Shown: one piece after another, positions 47,821 through 57,197 of the stretch | How the letters are laid out: every line of letters begins with the position of its first letter | Position numbering within the stretch: position 1 is the stretch's first letter | Source: CAVVIG01 sp050249955 | GTDB taxonomy: Bacteria > Acidobacteriota > Vicinamibacteria > Vicinamibacterales > CAVVIG01 | NCBI GenBank assembly: GCA_050249955.1 | Contig: JBFWPN010000011.1 | Location: 157,701 to 221,700 of the forward strand | Length of the DNA: 64,000 nt | Reading direction: 5' to 3' | Program-made: the position numbers and the translations under genes | Notes under the pieces: generated by a model | Databases searched by the model: none | Seen by the model: the letters and a program-made list of their open reading frames with translations, nothing else | What the model was told of the DNA's origin: nothing

Positions 47821-49110
47821 GTGACGAAGAAGATCCTTGGCGCAGTGCTGGTGCTCGCATTCCTGGTGGCGGCAAGCGCGCCCGCTCTCGCGGTGCCGGT
47901 GTTCGCCCGGCGCTATCAGACCGCGTGTACCACCTGCCACGTGATGGAGCCCAAGCTGAACGCGTTCGGCATCGCGTTCCGCAACAACGGTTACCGGATC
48001 CCGAACGGTGAGGATCAGCTCGTCCATACGCCGGACACGCCGCTCGGCGCGCCTGCCTGGAAGCGGCTGTGGCCGCGGGCCGTGTGGCCTGGCTCCATTC
48101 CCGGCTTTCCCCCGGTCGCGTTCCGGGTGATCAGCGACGCCACCATCCAGCCTGCCAATGCCATCAACCTGAACCTCAATTTTCCGAGCGGGGTGAACTT
48201 CTATGTGGCCGGCTCGGAAGGCGCGGGCATCTCGTTCTTCGGGAATGTGTTCGTGTCAGGCGCCGCGGGTACCGTTGCCGTCGACCGCGCATACGCGCAG
48301 TTCCGCCTCACGCCGGACACCCCGGGTCAGAACCTGCTCGTGCTCAAGGTCGGTCGCATCGAAACACGGGCTGAACCGTTCTCCCAGACCTTCAGGCGGA
48401 CGACCGGACTCGCGTTCAACGTGGCCGACTTCCGATCTGTTCCAGGCGGCTTTGGCCTGCGCGATCACGACGCCGGCGTCGAGGCCTGGGGCGCGGTCAC
48501 CGGGCCGAGCGATCGCGGGGGCCTGGAATACGCCGTCGGATTCACGCAAGGCACAGCCGGCCGGGCCGAGAACAACAACTTCAAGGACTATTACGGGGCC
48601 GTCTCCTACAAGTTCTCCGGCCTCGGCGTGGTCGGACCACGGTCGGCCTCGGCGGAAGGCGGTGCGTTGGCCACCGAACGGTCGGTGACTCTCGGCCTGT
48701 TCTCGTACACCGGCCGCAGCCAGCCCACGGTCGCCGGCGTGACCGAGGACCGATTCACCCGGACCGGCGTCAAGGCCGACCTGTGGTTCGGCAAGCTCAA
48801 TCTGTTCGGCGCTCTCGCACGCGGCACCGACGATCTGCGCGGAACCTCGCCCCGCACGGTCAGCGCCCGGGCGGCCATGCTCGAAGCCGACTTCATGCTG
48901 CTGCCCTGGGTGATGCCCGCGGTGCGCCTCGAGAAGACGACCTACTCCGATCGCCAGGACGTGGTGGCCCTGGTCTCGTCGCTCAGCCTGCTCGTGCGGG
49001 CGAACGTGCGCGTGCTGACCGAGGGGCGCTTCTACAACGGCGCCCGCTCAGTCACGGGCACACGCATCAACCCGAACGACGGCGTCGTCCGTCTCGAGTT
49101 CCTGTTCTAG
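47821..49110 (+). CDS. Cyc2-like monohaem cytochrome-porin fusion, outer membrane
   Basis: A 429-residue protein. Signal peptide 1-24 (MTKKILGAVLVLAFLV, cut after APALA), then one haem c site CTTCH at residues 36-40 within the motif FARRYQTACTTCH and a following KLNAFGIAFRNNGYRI. The remaining ~370 residues are amphipathic beta strands ending in LEFLF, a barrel-assembly signal. This order and length match Cyc2, the fused cytochrome-porin of iron oxidisers, whose haem also lies just after the signal peptide and before a 16-strand barrel. The GTG start fits a GGGGGGA ribosome site 11 nt upstream. A cupredoxin gene follows after 8 bp. A role in extracellular electron transfer is inferred. Confidence 0.75.
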   Translation: MTKKILGAVLVLAFLVAASAPALAVPVFARRYQTACTTCHVMEPKLNAFGIAFRNNGYRIPNGEDQLVHTPDTPLGAPAWKRLWPRAVWPGSIPGFPPVAFRVISDATIQPANAINLNLNFPSGVNFYVAGSEGAGISFFGNVFVSGAAGTVAVDRAYAQFRLTPDTPGQNLLVLKVGRIETRAEPFSQTFRRTTGLAFNVADFRSVPGGFGLRDHDAGVEAWGAVTGPSDRGGLEYAVGFTQGTAGRAENNNFKDYYGAVSYKFSGLGVVGPRSASAEGGALATERSVTLGLFSYTGRSQPTVAGVTEDRFTRTGVKADLWFGKLNLFGALARGTDDLRGTSPRTVSARAAMLEADFMLLPWVMPAVRLEKTTYSDRQDVVALVSSLSLLVRANVRVLTEGRFYNGARSVTGTRINPNDGVVRLEFLF

Positions 49111-49118
49111 GGCAGGTC

Positions 49119-49739
49119 GTGATCGCATCAGCCATCCGTCCGGCGTCCCACCAGTGCCTCTGGATCGGTATCGCCCTGACCCTCGCGGTCGGGCTGTGCA
49201 CCGAGGCAGCGGCTCAGGGTATCGAGGGCCGTGTGGCGATCGCGCGGGCGCGCGACAACCGCGATGTCGTGGTGTACGTGGAGAAGATTCCGGGCCGTAC
49301 CTTCAGTCCTCCGCAGAACCCGGTGGTGGTGGACCAGAAGAACCTGGCTTTCCAACCCCACGTCCTGCCCGTCCTTGTCGGCACACGCGTGAACTTCCCG
49401 AACAGCGACGAAGTTCGTCACAACGTCTTCTCGCCGACGAAGGGTGCGGCTTTCGATCTCGGTTCCTATCCGCTCGGCGTCAGCCGCGGCCGCGTGTTCG
49501 ATGTTCCGGGCGTGGTCACCCTGCTGTGTAACGTGCACGCGGAAATGTCCGCGTACGTGGTGGTCATCGAGACCCCGTACTTCGCCGTCACCGATCGCGA
49601 AGGTCGCTTCAGCATTCCCGACGTGCCTCCCGGTCGCTACCAGATCGTGACGTGGCACGAGCGCGTGAAGCCGGGTCGCCAGCAGGTCGACGTGACCGAA
49701 GGAAGGCCGGCAACCATGCTGTTCGAACTGGGACGATGA
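49119..49739 (+). CDS. Secreted cupredoxin (methylamine-utilisation-protein-like)
   Basis: A 206-residue exported protein (signal peptide about 1-33, ending TEAAAQ). A type-1 copper site can be read as H101 (VRHNVFS), C137, H140 and M143 (CNVHAEM), a compact C-x2-H-x2-M loop as in many cupredoxins. The C-terminal ~60 residues (VTDREGRFSIPDVPPGRYQIVTWHERVKP region) are a carboxypeptidase-regulatory-like strand set. It belongs to proteins annotated as methylamine utilisation proteins, but no methylamine dehydrogenase is here. A probable electron carrier or copper-binding partner for the cytochrome-porin. GTG start after AGGGCAGG; stop overlaps the next start. Confidence 0.82.
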   Translation: MIASAIRPASHQCLWIGIALTLAVGLCTEAAAQGIEGRVAIARARDNRDVVVYVEKIPGRTFSPPQNPVVVDQKNLAFQPHVLPVLVGTRVNFPNSDEVRHNVFSPTKGAAFDLGSYPLGVSRGRVFDVPGVVTLLCNVHAEMSAYVVVIETPYFAVTDREGRFSIPDVPPGRYQIVTWHERVKPGRQQVDVTEGRPATMLFELGR

Positions 49740-52003
49740 CGCTCAGCCTCAAGCGGAAGGCCTACATCGTCGCGGCGCTGATGATGCTGGCGGTCGTCGC
49801 CTCCTCGATGTCGCTCGGCCAGTCGTACTTCAGTGCCGAGCGCAACCGGGTTCTCGATGCCCGGCGGCGCGCGGCCGAGAATGCGTCTGTCGACCTGGAG
49901 AGCCTGCTCGGTCGAGGCCTCGACCGCTTGCGGACAGTGGCGGCGCTGCCCGCCCTTGCCTATGGCATGCAACTCCAGGAGCGCTCTCGCGAACAGCGGC
50001 AGATCCCGGCCTGGACCACGCTGCACTATTTGTTCTTCGAGTCGGATGTCTTCACGGGCGGCGTGGTGCTGGTCAACAGGGACGGCCTGCTCCTCTGGAG
50101 CGAGCCGTCGGACATCAGCCGCATCGATACACCGTACGACGCGTGGCCGGAGGTCCATGGCGCATTCGACCGCCGTCCGGGCGAGGACCACGTGTTCGTG
50201 CTGAAGCGTGGCCGAGGCGACGACGAGATCCTGGTCGGCGTGGAACTGCGCGATCAACAGGACGAGCGCGTGGCGGTGCTGATAGGGTCGGTACCCACCA
50301 CGAACGCCGCGCTCCTTCAGGCCCTCGAGAGGGGCCGCTCGAATGGGACGGGCGCCACGCACCTCGTGGACGGAGCCGGGGCGGTCCTCGCATCGACGGA
50401 TCGCCAGCGCCTGACACAACGGCTTCCGTATCTCGAGCCGGTCGCCGTGAAGGGGCCTGCCTCGGTCGGCTCGCGCACGGATGACGGAGGTGACCTGCTG
50501 GTTGCGACGGCACCGTTGCCGATTGCCGGCTGGGCAGTGGTGACAGAGGACGCGTCCGCAGCGGCCTTTGCCGACGTCCAGCTTCTGTCCGTGGAGCTGT
50601 GGGCCGGCCGGGTCGCCTTCACGCTGATCCTCCTTGGCGTGCTCCTGTTCGTCGTGACCAGTTTCACCCGTCCGGTCGAGGCGCTGACTGCGGCCGCGCA
50701 GCGGATACGTGCGGGCGACCTCCAGACCGGGTTCAGCCTCGACCGGGGCGACGAACTCGGCGTCCTCGCGCATGCGCTCAATGACATGACGCAAGGGCTG
50801 CGGCGCCAGGCTGCCGAACTCGAACGGACGACCGAGCTCGCCGAAGCGGCCAGCCGGGCGAAGACCGAGTTCCTGGCGAAGGTGAGCCACGAGATACGCA
50901 CGCCGATGAACGGAGTGCTCGGGATGACGGAGCTGCTGCTCGGCACCTCCCTGTCCACAACCCAGCATCAGTTCGCGACCACGATCCAGCGTTCGGCCAA
51001 CTCCCTGCTCGGGCTGATCAACGACATCCTGGACTTCTCGAAGATCGAGGCAGGCAAGGTCGAACTGGAACGGGTCTCCTTCTCGCTGCGCGACGTGGTC
51101 CACGATGTCCTGGCGATGCTGAAAGAGGGAGCTGCGGGCAAGCAGATCGGGCTCACCGTCGACATGCCAGGCGATGTGCCGTCTCGCGTGTGGGGCGATG
51201 TCAGTCGTGTGCGTCAGGTACTGACGAATCTGGCCGGCAACGCCGTGAAGTTCACGTCGGAGGGGCGCGTGGTGGTGCGCGTGCGCGTGGTGGATCGAGC
51301 GGCCGCCACCTGTCGCGTGCGACTCGAGGTCGAGGACACCGGAATCGGCATCGCCCCCGCAGACCGCGAACGGTTGTTCCAGCCATTTGTCCAGTCCGAC
51401 AGCTCGACGACCCGACTGTACGGCGGAACAGGCCTCGGGCTCGCCATCACACGGGAGCTGACCGGGCAGATGGGTGGGGCCTGCGGCGTCGAGAGCGAGC
51501 TCGGCAAAGGGTCTACCTTCTGGGTCGAGCTGCCGTTCGACCAGGCGCCCGACGATGATACCTCTCGACCCGTTCCCGACCTTCGCCAGGCAGAGCCCGT
51601 GCCGAAGCCAAGCGTGGGCCTCGACCTCACGGTGCTTCTGGTCGAGGACAACCCGATCAACACCATGCTGGCCAAGACGATGCTGGGCAAGCTGGGGTGC
51701 ACCGTCACCTGCGCCACGAACGGCCTCGAGGCGGTGGAGACACTCTCCTCGGCCGCGTTCGATCTGGTGCTGATGGATCTGCAGATGCCCGTGATGGGCG
51801 GCGAGGACGCCACGCGTGAGATCCGGCGACGTGAGGGCGGGTCGTCGCGACGTGTGCCGATTGTGGCACTCACCGCCAGTGCATTGCCCGGAGACAGCGA
51901 GAACTGTGCGGCCGCCGGCATGGATGGACTGCTGACGAAACCCTATACGCAGGCGCAGCTCCGGTCCGCGCTCGAGCGCTGGGCTGGCGCACGAACGTCC
52001 TGA
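49736..52003 (+). CDS. Hybrid sensor histidine kinase with extracytoplasmic Cache-like domain
   Basis: A 755-residue hybrid kinase. TM1 (about 10-30), an extracytoplasmic sensor of ~250 residues that looks Cache-like, TM2 (about 290-312), HAMP (FTRPVEALTAAAQRIRAGDL), HisKA with phospho-His H385 (KVSHEIRTPMNG), HATPase with DTGIGIAPADRERLFQPF and GGTGLGLAITREL, and a C-terminal receiver with D681 (LMDLQMPVMGG). No separate output regulator is adjacent. It overlaps the cupredoxin gene by ATGA, so the sensor is made with the redox proteins and may sense their substrate or redox state. Confidence 0.93.
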   Translation: MTLSLKRKAYIVAALMMLAVVASSMSLGQSYFSAERNRVLDARRRAAENASVDLESLLGRGLDRLRTVAALPALAYGMQLQERSREQRQIPAWTTLHYLFFESDVFTGGVVLVNRDGLLLWSEPSDISRIDTPYDAWPEVHGAFDRRPGEDHVFVLKRGRGDDEILVGVELRDQQDERVAVLIGSVPTTNAALLQALERGRSNGTGATHLVDGAGAVLASTDRQRLTQRLPYLEPVAVKGPASVGSRTDDGGDLLVATAPLPIAGWAVVTEDASAAAFADVQLLSVELWAGRVAFTLILLGVLLFVVTSFTRPVEALTAAAQRIRAGDLQTGFSLDRGDELGVLAHALNDMTQGLRRQAAELERTTELAEAASRAKTEFLAKVSHEIRTPMNGVLGMTELLLGTSLSTTQHQFATTIQRSANSLLGLINDILDFSKIEAGKVELERVSFSLRDVVHDVLAMLKEGAAGKQIGLTVDMPGDVPSRVWGDVSRVRQVLTNLAGNAVKFTSEGRVVVRVRVVDRAAATCRVRLEVEDTGIGIAPADRERLFQPFVQSDSSTTRLYGGTGLGLAITRELTGQMGGACGVESELGKGSTFWVELPFDQAPDDDTSRPVPDLRQAEPVPKPSVGLDLTVLLVEDNPINTMLAKTMLGKLGCTVTCATNGLEAVETLSSAAFDLVLMDLQMPVMGGEDATREIRRREGGSSRRVPIVALTASALPGDSENCAAAGMDGLLTKPYTQAQLRSALERWAGARTS

Positions 52004-52028
52004 GCGCGCGGGTCGCCCCTGGCGTCGC

Positions 52029-53051
52029 TCAGACCAGCCCGAGGCTCATGAGTGAGCGGGCGGTGGCCTCGAGCGCATCCTCGCGCGGGCCCGGCGCCCA
52101 CCCAAGGAGTCGCCTGGCGCGCTCGCTCGTGGCATTTCGCGGCGCTCCCAGTTCCGGCACGACCTGCTTCGTGGCCGGGTCCATCAGCGCCGCCAGCCTG
52201 ACGAGCCAGTCGGGCAGCTCGAATGTCGCCACGCGGCGCGCAGCAGGGCCAAGGCGCGCGTGCAGCACCAGCGCGATCTGGCGGATCGTCATGAAGTCGC
52301 CTGCAACCGCCAGAAAGCGTCGACCGGCTGCCTCGGGATGCGTCATCGCGAGCACGTGCAGCGCCGCCACGTCACGGACGTCCACGACGCCGAACGTCAT
52401 CTTCGGGCAGCCCGGCAGGCGCCCGGCCAGCATCCGCTGCACCAGCCGGATCGACGTGGAGAGATCGGGACCGAGCACCGGACCGAAGATGCCGACCGGA
52501 TTGACGACGCTCAGCTCCAGGCCGCCGCCCTCGTGCTGCACGAAGTCCCATGCGGCGCGTTCCGCGAGCGTCTTCGACTTGACGTACGGAAGCACGCCCG
52601 GCGCATCCACGTTGGTCCAGCTGCCCTCGTCGAACGGCACATGTTGCGGGGGATGGCCATAGCCGACCGCGGCAAAGGAGGATGTGAGGACGACCCTGCG
52701 GACGCCGGCCTGTCGCGCGGCCCTGAGGACCCGCAAGGCACCGTCGCGCGCCGGGACGATCAGCTCGTCCTCGTGTCGGGGGACCCTGGAGGGAAACGGC
52801 GACGCCACGTGGAGTACATAGTCGCAGCCTCGCAGAGCAGTATCCCAACCGGCGTCCTGCTCCAGATCGGCGGTGGCGAAGCCCAGTTCCGAAACGTTGG
52901 CGCCGCCGGCCCTCGTCAGCAGGTCGCGCACGCTCGCCTCGCGGTCCCGCGCCCGGACCGTTGTCCGGACCTGGTGCCCGGCGGCGAGCAGTTGGAGGAG
53001 GCAGTGGCCGCCGACGAATCCCGATCCTCCGGTGACGAGGACGGTGCTCAT
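52029..53051 (-). CDS. NAD(P)-dependent epimerase/dihydroflavonol-reductase-like SDR
   Basis: A 340-residue extended short-chain dehydrogenase. The Rossmann motif VLVTGGSGFVGGHCLLQLL, YVLHVASPFP, LTSSFAAVGYG (catalytic Ser) and the catalytic YVKSKTLAE (Y-x3-K) are present. It resembles the dihydroflavonol-4-reductase-like or aldehyde-reductase group, which reduces varied aldehydes or ketones. The real substrate is unknown. The gene is transcribed toward the kinase gene, with 25 bp between stops, and lies after rlmN on the same strand with a 27-bp gap. Confidence 0.9.
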   Translation of the reverse strand: MSTVLVTGGSGFVGGHCLLQLLAAGHQVRTTVRARDREASVRDLLTRAGGANVSELGFATADLEQDAGWDTALRGCDYVLHVASPFPSRVPRHEDELIVPARDGALRVLRAARQAGVRRVVLTSSFAAVGYGHPPQHVPFDEGSWTNVDAPGVLPYVKSKTLAERAAWDFVQHEGGGLELSVVNPVGIFGPVLGPDLSTSIRLVQRMLAGRLPGCPKMTFGVVDVRDVAALHVLAMTHPEAAGRRFLAVAGDFMTIRQIALVLHARLGPAARRVATFELPDWLVRLAALMDPATKQVVPELGAPRNATSERARRLLGWAPGPREDALEATARSLMSLGLV

Positions 53052-53078
53052 GGCCGTACGGCGATGGGAGCCACGCCG

Positions 53079-54155
53079 TCAGTGGAAGGCCAGGGTGGCG
53101 AGCCGCTGTCCCGGTGACTTCTGCTGACCCTCGACAATCAGCTGCCCACACGCCGCCCTGATGTCGCGCCCCCGGCTCTTGCGCACAGACACCGTGATGT
53201 CCCGTTCGGCCAGGATGCGCGCGAAGCGGTCGACCGCGTCATCCGACGGCCGATCGAAGGGGATGCCGGCCGCGGCATTGAGCGGAATCAGGTTCACCTT
53301 TGCCTTCACGTCGGCCAGGAGCCGGGCCAGGCGCTTCGCATCCTCGGGCGCGTCGTTGACGCCCGCGAGCATCACATATTCGAAGGTGATGCGGTCGCGC
53401 TTCCGGACTGGAAACCGCCTGCACGCGGCGATCACGTCGGCCACGCCGTACTTGCGGTTGATCGGCACCAGTTCGCCACGCTGGGCGTCTGTCGGCGCGT
53501 GCAGCGAGATGGCGAGGTTCGGCATCAGCTCCTCCCGACCGAGCTTCTCGAGCGCGGGGAGGATGCCGACCGTGGACAGGGTCACCCGCCGTGGTGGCAG
53601 GTGGAACCCGTGCTCGCTGCACAGGATGCGCATCGCCTTCATGACCGCATCGTAGTTGTGCAGCGGTTCGCCCATCCCCATGAGGACGATGTTGAAGGGC
53701 TTGTCTCGGAGGTCGAGGGCGGCTGCGAGCACCCGGACCTGCCCGGCGATTTCGCCGGCGGTCAGGTTCCGCACGAGCCCCATCTTGCCGGTGAGGCAGA
53801 ACGCGCAGCCCATGGCGCAACCCACCTGGGTCGAGATGCAGAAGGTCATGGCCGGCGTGTCCGGTATGAAGACCGACTCGATCTGGCGTCCATCGGACAG
53901 CCTCAGGAGGAACTTCTCGGTTCCATCGGTCGAGCGTTCCCGCGCCACCATCTGCGGCGTCCTGATCTCGAAATCTTCGGCCAGCGAGTGTCGGAGGTCG
54001 CGCGGGAGGTCGGTCATCGCTTCGATGTCGGTGACCCCGCGCTTGTGGATCCAGGCAAACACCTGTCGGGCGCGGAATCGCTCCCACCCCCGGGCGGTGA
54101 AGGCCTCCTCCAGTTCGGCAAGGTCGAGCTCGGCCAGATCGGGGCGGGACACCAT
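53079..54155 (-). CDS. rlmN: 23S rRNA (adenine-2503-C2) / tRNA-A37 methyltransferase RlmN
   Basis: A 358-residue radical-SAM methyltransferase. The cluster motif is CAMGCAFCLTGK, preceded by FCISTQVG. LMGMGEPLHNYDAVMKA and LAISLHAPTDAQRG follow. The catalytic C-terminal Cys lies in DIRAACGQL. It modifies A2503 of 23S rRNA and A37 of some tRNAs. ATG at 54155 was chosen because a clear AGGAG lies 6 nt upstream; the longer frame to 54188 adds unrelated residues. Confidence 0.96.
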   Translation of the reverse strand: MVSRPDLAELDLAELEEAFTARGWERFRARQVFAWIHKRGVTDIEAMTDLPRDLRHSLAEDFEIRTPQMVARERSTDGTEKFLLRLSDGRQIESVFIPDTPAMTFCISTQVGCAMGCAFCLTGKMGLVRNLTAGEIAGQVRVLAAALDLRDKPFNIVLMGMGEPLHNYDAVMKAMRILCSEHGFHLPPRRVTLSTVGILPALEKLGREELMPNLAISLHAPTDAQRGELVPINRKYGVADVIAACRRFPVRKRDRITFEYVMLAGVNDAPEDAKRLARLLADVKAKVNLIPLNAAAGIPFDRPSDDAVDRFARILAERDITVSVRKSRGRDIRAACGQLIVEGQQKSPGQRLATLAFH

Positions 54156-54237
54156 ATCTCCTGAGACGTGAATCACTTCCGAGGACACTTCGATCTTACT
54201 CCCGGTGTCCAGTACGAGCGGCGAGACGCACCCGTGC

Positions 54238-54267
54238 TTGCCGGAACTGCCGGGCGCGTGCTATATT
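54238..54267 (+). promoter_or_regulatory. Sigma70-type promoter for the M16 peptidase/pur operon
   Basis: TTGCCG (54238-54243) and TATATT (54262-54267) are 18 bp apart. The predicted start near 54275 rules out the most upstream start codon in this frame (54168) and supports a start at 54300 or 54366. Confidence 0.45.
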
Positions 54268-54365
54268 CGGCGCTTGATAGGTTAATTCCTTATCTGTCAA
54301 TGCTTTGCGGTCCTTTGCCGGACGCGGACCGCGCGATCAACCCAGTCATCACGCGAGCACACATC

Positions 54366-55637
54366 GTGTCGAATTCACCCGTCATCCGAGACTCACTCGA
54401 TAACGGCCTCCGGATCCTCACCGAGCAGATGAACCAGGTGCGCTCGGTCAGTATCGGCGTGTGGCTCACGCGGGGGTCCAGGCACGAGACGGCAGAGCGG
54501 GGCGGCATCGCGCACTTCGTCGAGCACATGCTGTTCAAGGGCACGCACAGCCGCTCCGCGGAGGACATCGCCCAGGCGATCGACTCGATTGGGGGCCAGC
54601 TCGACGCCTTCACCGCCAAGGAATACGCCAGCTACTACATCAAGGTCCTCGACGAGCACCTGCCGCTCGCGCTCGACATCCTCTCCGACATCGTCCTGAA
54701 CCCGGCGTTCGACCCGGACGATGTGGAACGTGAGAAGAAGGTCGTGGTCGAGGAGATCAAGATGGTCGAGGACACGCCGGACGACCTCGTGCATGAGATC
54801 TTCACGCAGGGATTCTGGGAGGATCATCCGCTCGGTCGGCCGATTCTCGGCACGCGCGAGACAGTGGAGTCGTTCGCCGCGGAATCATTGCGCGCGTACT
54901 TCAGGGACGCCTACACGCCCAGGAACCTGATCGTGTCGGCGGTCGGCAACCTGCGGCACGACCACCTGCGGACGCTGGTGGAGGAGCGGTTCGGCCATCT
55001 CGTGCCGTTCGGCGAGCCGCTCAGGGAGGACCCGCCGCGCGTGGCGCCCAAGGTGCTGATCCGGAACAAGGAACTGGAGCAGAGCCATGTCTGCGTGGGG
55101 ACGCCGAGCTATCCCCAGGACCACCAGGACCGCCATGCCGCGTACGTCCTGAACACGCTGCTTGGTGGGTCGATGAGCTCGCGTCTGTTCCAGAACATCC
55201 GCGAGAAGCGTGGGCTGGCATACGCCGTGTTCTCGGGCCTGAGCGCGTACAGGGATGCCGGCTCGTTCACGATTTACGCGGGATGCGCCAATGAGGCCGT
55301 CGGGGAGGTCGTGGACCTCATTGTCGAGGAACTGCGTGCCGTGAAGCAGACGCAGGTGCCGGCCGCTGAGCTGCAGCGCGCCAAGGATCACCTGAAGGGC
55401 AGCCTGATGCTGGGGTTGGAGAATACGGCCAGCCGCATGTCCCATGTGGCCCGGCAGGAGATCTACTTTGGCAGGCAGGTAGGGCTGGACGAAACGCTGC
55501 AGGGGATCGAGCAGGTGACGTCCGCCGACATCCAGCGGGTCGCTGCCGACCTCTTCCAGAGCGGAACGCTCTCTGCGACCGTCCTTGGCAACGTGAATGG
55601 TTTACGCATTCCACCCGAGCGTCTCGATTTACAATAG
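54366..55637 (+). CDS. M16 family zinc metallopeptidase
   Basis: A 423-residue processing-peptidase-like protein. The inverted zinc motif HFVEH is at residues 50-54 with GGIAHFVEHMLFKGTHSR around it, and the distal Glu lies in VVVEEIKMVEDTP. The C-terminal non-catalytic half carries GGSMSSRLFQNIREKRGLAY, the substrate-binding R/Y region. Similar to Bacillus MlpA/YmxG. The GTG start matches the family's N-terminus (RDSLDNGLRIL); ATG 54300 is an alternative. The next gene, purB, is 132 bp away on the same strand. 54189-54365 holds only the promoter region. Confidence 0.92.
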   Translation: MSNSPVIRDSLDNGLRILTEQMNQVRSVSIGVWLTRGSRHETAERGGIAHFVEHMLFKGTHSRSAEDIAQAIDSIGGQLDAFTAKEYASYYIKVLDEHLPLALDILSDIVLNPAFDPDDVEREKKVVVEEIKMVEDTPDDLVHEIFTQGFWEDHPLGRPILGTRETVESFAAESLRAYFRDAYTPRNLIVSAVGNLRHDHLRTLVEERFGHLVPFGEPLREDPPRVAPKVLIRNKELEQSHVCVGTPSYPQDHQDRHAAYVLNTLLGGSMSSRLFQNIREKRGLAYAVFSGLSAYRDAGSFTIYAGCANEAVGEVVDLIVEELRAVKQTQVPAAELQRAKDHLKGSLMLGLENTASRMSHVARQEIYFGRQVGLDETLQGIEQVTSADIQRVAADLFQSGTLSATVLGNVNGLRIPPERLDLQ

Positions 55638-55769
55638 GGGTCCTATTCACCACACACGACTGCGGGAATTCAGGAGGATCAGGCCGGACGGCGCCCGTAC
55701 GGGGCTCCGGATGACGCCGGCTGGTTTGTCCCTCGCTGTCATGGGTGTCTTCCGCGGCAGGACTTTCGC

Positions 55770-57098
55770 GTGATCCAGCGATACACACACCCTGAGATGG
55801 GCCGGATCTGGAGCGAGCAGCGCAAGTACGAGACCTGGCTGCTCGTGGAATCGGCTGCAGCCGAGGCCATGGCGACGGCCGGGATCGTACCGCCAGAGGC
55901 GGCGCGCGACATCCGCGATCGCGGCGCGTTCGACATCGCCCGCATCGAGGAGATCGAGCAGGTCACCCAGCACGACGTCATTGCGTTCACGACCGCCGTT
56001 GCGGAGAAGGTGGGCGACTCGGCCCGGTGGATGCACTTCGGGATGACCTCGTCGGACGTCATCGATACCGCCCAGGCCCTGCAGATGCGCGAGGCCTGCG
56101 ACGTCATCCTAAAGGACCTCGACGGCCTTGCCGACGCCGTGCGCGAGCGGGCCTTCGAGCACCGCCTGACGCCGATGATCGGACGGACCCACGGCGTACA
56201 CGCCGAGCCCATGACCCTCGGGTTGAAGCTCGCGTTGTGGTACGCCGAGATCGACCGGGACATCGAACGTGTCCGTCGTGCACGGGCGGCGGTGTCGGTC
56301 GGGAAGCTGTCGGGTGCCGTGGGTACCTTTGCCCACCTGCCGCCGTCGATCGAGGCTGACGTCTGCGCGAAGCTGGGGCTCGAGCCGGCGCCCGTGGCGT
56401 CCCAGGTTGTCCAGCGCGACCGGCACGCGGAACTTCTGTCCGCGCTGGCCATCACCGCCGCATCGCTCGAGAAGTTCGCGCTCGAGATCCGCGGCCTGCA
56501 GAAGACCGAAATCGGGGAGATCGAGGAGCCGTTCGGGAAGGGCCAGAAGGGTTCCTCGGCGATGCCACACAAGCGCAACCCGATCGGGTGCGAGCAGATC
56601 GTCGGGATGGCGCGCCTCATCCGCGGGAACTGTCACGCGGCGTTCGAGAACATCGCCCTCTGGCATGAACGCGACATCTCGCACTCGTCAGTGGAGCGGG
56701 TGATCCTGCCCGACAGTTTCATCGGGCTCGACCATATGCTCCGGCGCATGACCCGCATCGTGCGTGGCATGGTCGTCTATCCGGAACGGATGCGCGAGAA
56801 TCTGGACCGGTCTCGCGGCGTGGTGTTCTCCGGCACGGTACTCCTGGAGTTGGCACGGCGGGGCGTGTCGCGCGAGCAGGCGTATGAGTGGGTCCAGCGC
56901 AACGCGATGCGGTCGTTCCACGAGAAGACCGACTTCAGGCAGTTGCTGCTGGCCGATGCCGACGTGATGCGGGTATTGAGTGCGTCGGAGGTCGAGCTTG
57001 CGTTTGACCTGCATGAGCAGTTCCGGCACGTCGACCATGTCTTCGACCGGGTGTTCCGGGGAGTTGCGGCGGGGGCCGGGGCCGGAACGGCCGTCTAG
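55770..57098 (+). CDS. purB: Adenylosuccinate lyase
   Basis: A 442-residue enzyme acting twice in purine synthesis (SAICAR to AICAR, adenylosuccinate to AMP). The blocks MIQRYTHPEMGRIWSEQ, HFGMTSSDVIDTAQALQ, IGRTHGVHAEPMTLGLK (catalytic His) and signature GSSAMPHKRNPIGCEQI are intact. GTG start. It begins a purB-purF-HEAT-purM-purN-tyrS run on the plus strand. Confidence 0.97.
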   Translation: MIQRYTHPEMGRIWSEQRKYETWLLVESAAAEAMATAGIVPPEAARDIRDRGAFDIARIEEIEQVTQHDVIAFTTAVAEKVGDSARWMHFGMTSSDVIDTAQALQMREACDVILKDLDGLADAVRERAFEHRLTPMIGRTHGVHAEPMTLGLKLALWYAEIDRDIERVRRARAAVSVGKLSGAVGTFAHLPPSIEADVCAKLGLEPAPVASQVVQRDRHAELLSALAITAASLEKFALEIRGLQKTEIGEIEEPFGKGQKGSSAMPHKRNPIGCEQIVGMARLIRGNCHAAFENIALWHERDISHSSVERVILPDSFIGLDHMLRRMTRIVRGMVVYPERMRENLDRSRGVVFSGTVLLELARRGVSREQAYEWVQRNAMRSFHEKTDFRQLLLADADVMRVLSASEVELAFDLHEQFRHVDHVFDRVFRGVAAGAGAGTAV

Positions 57099-57197
57099 CG
57101 TGCACGAGTTGCCGGGACACCGTGTCCTGGACGCTGGGTAACGAGTGGCGGCGGGGAACTCCCCGATTCCGCGTCTTCACCAGGAAAGTGGCCTGAC

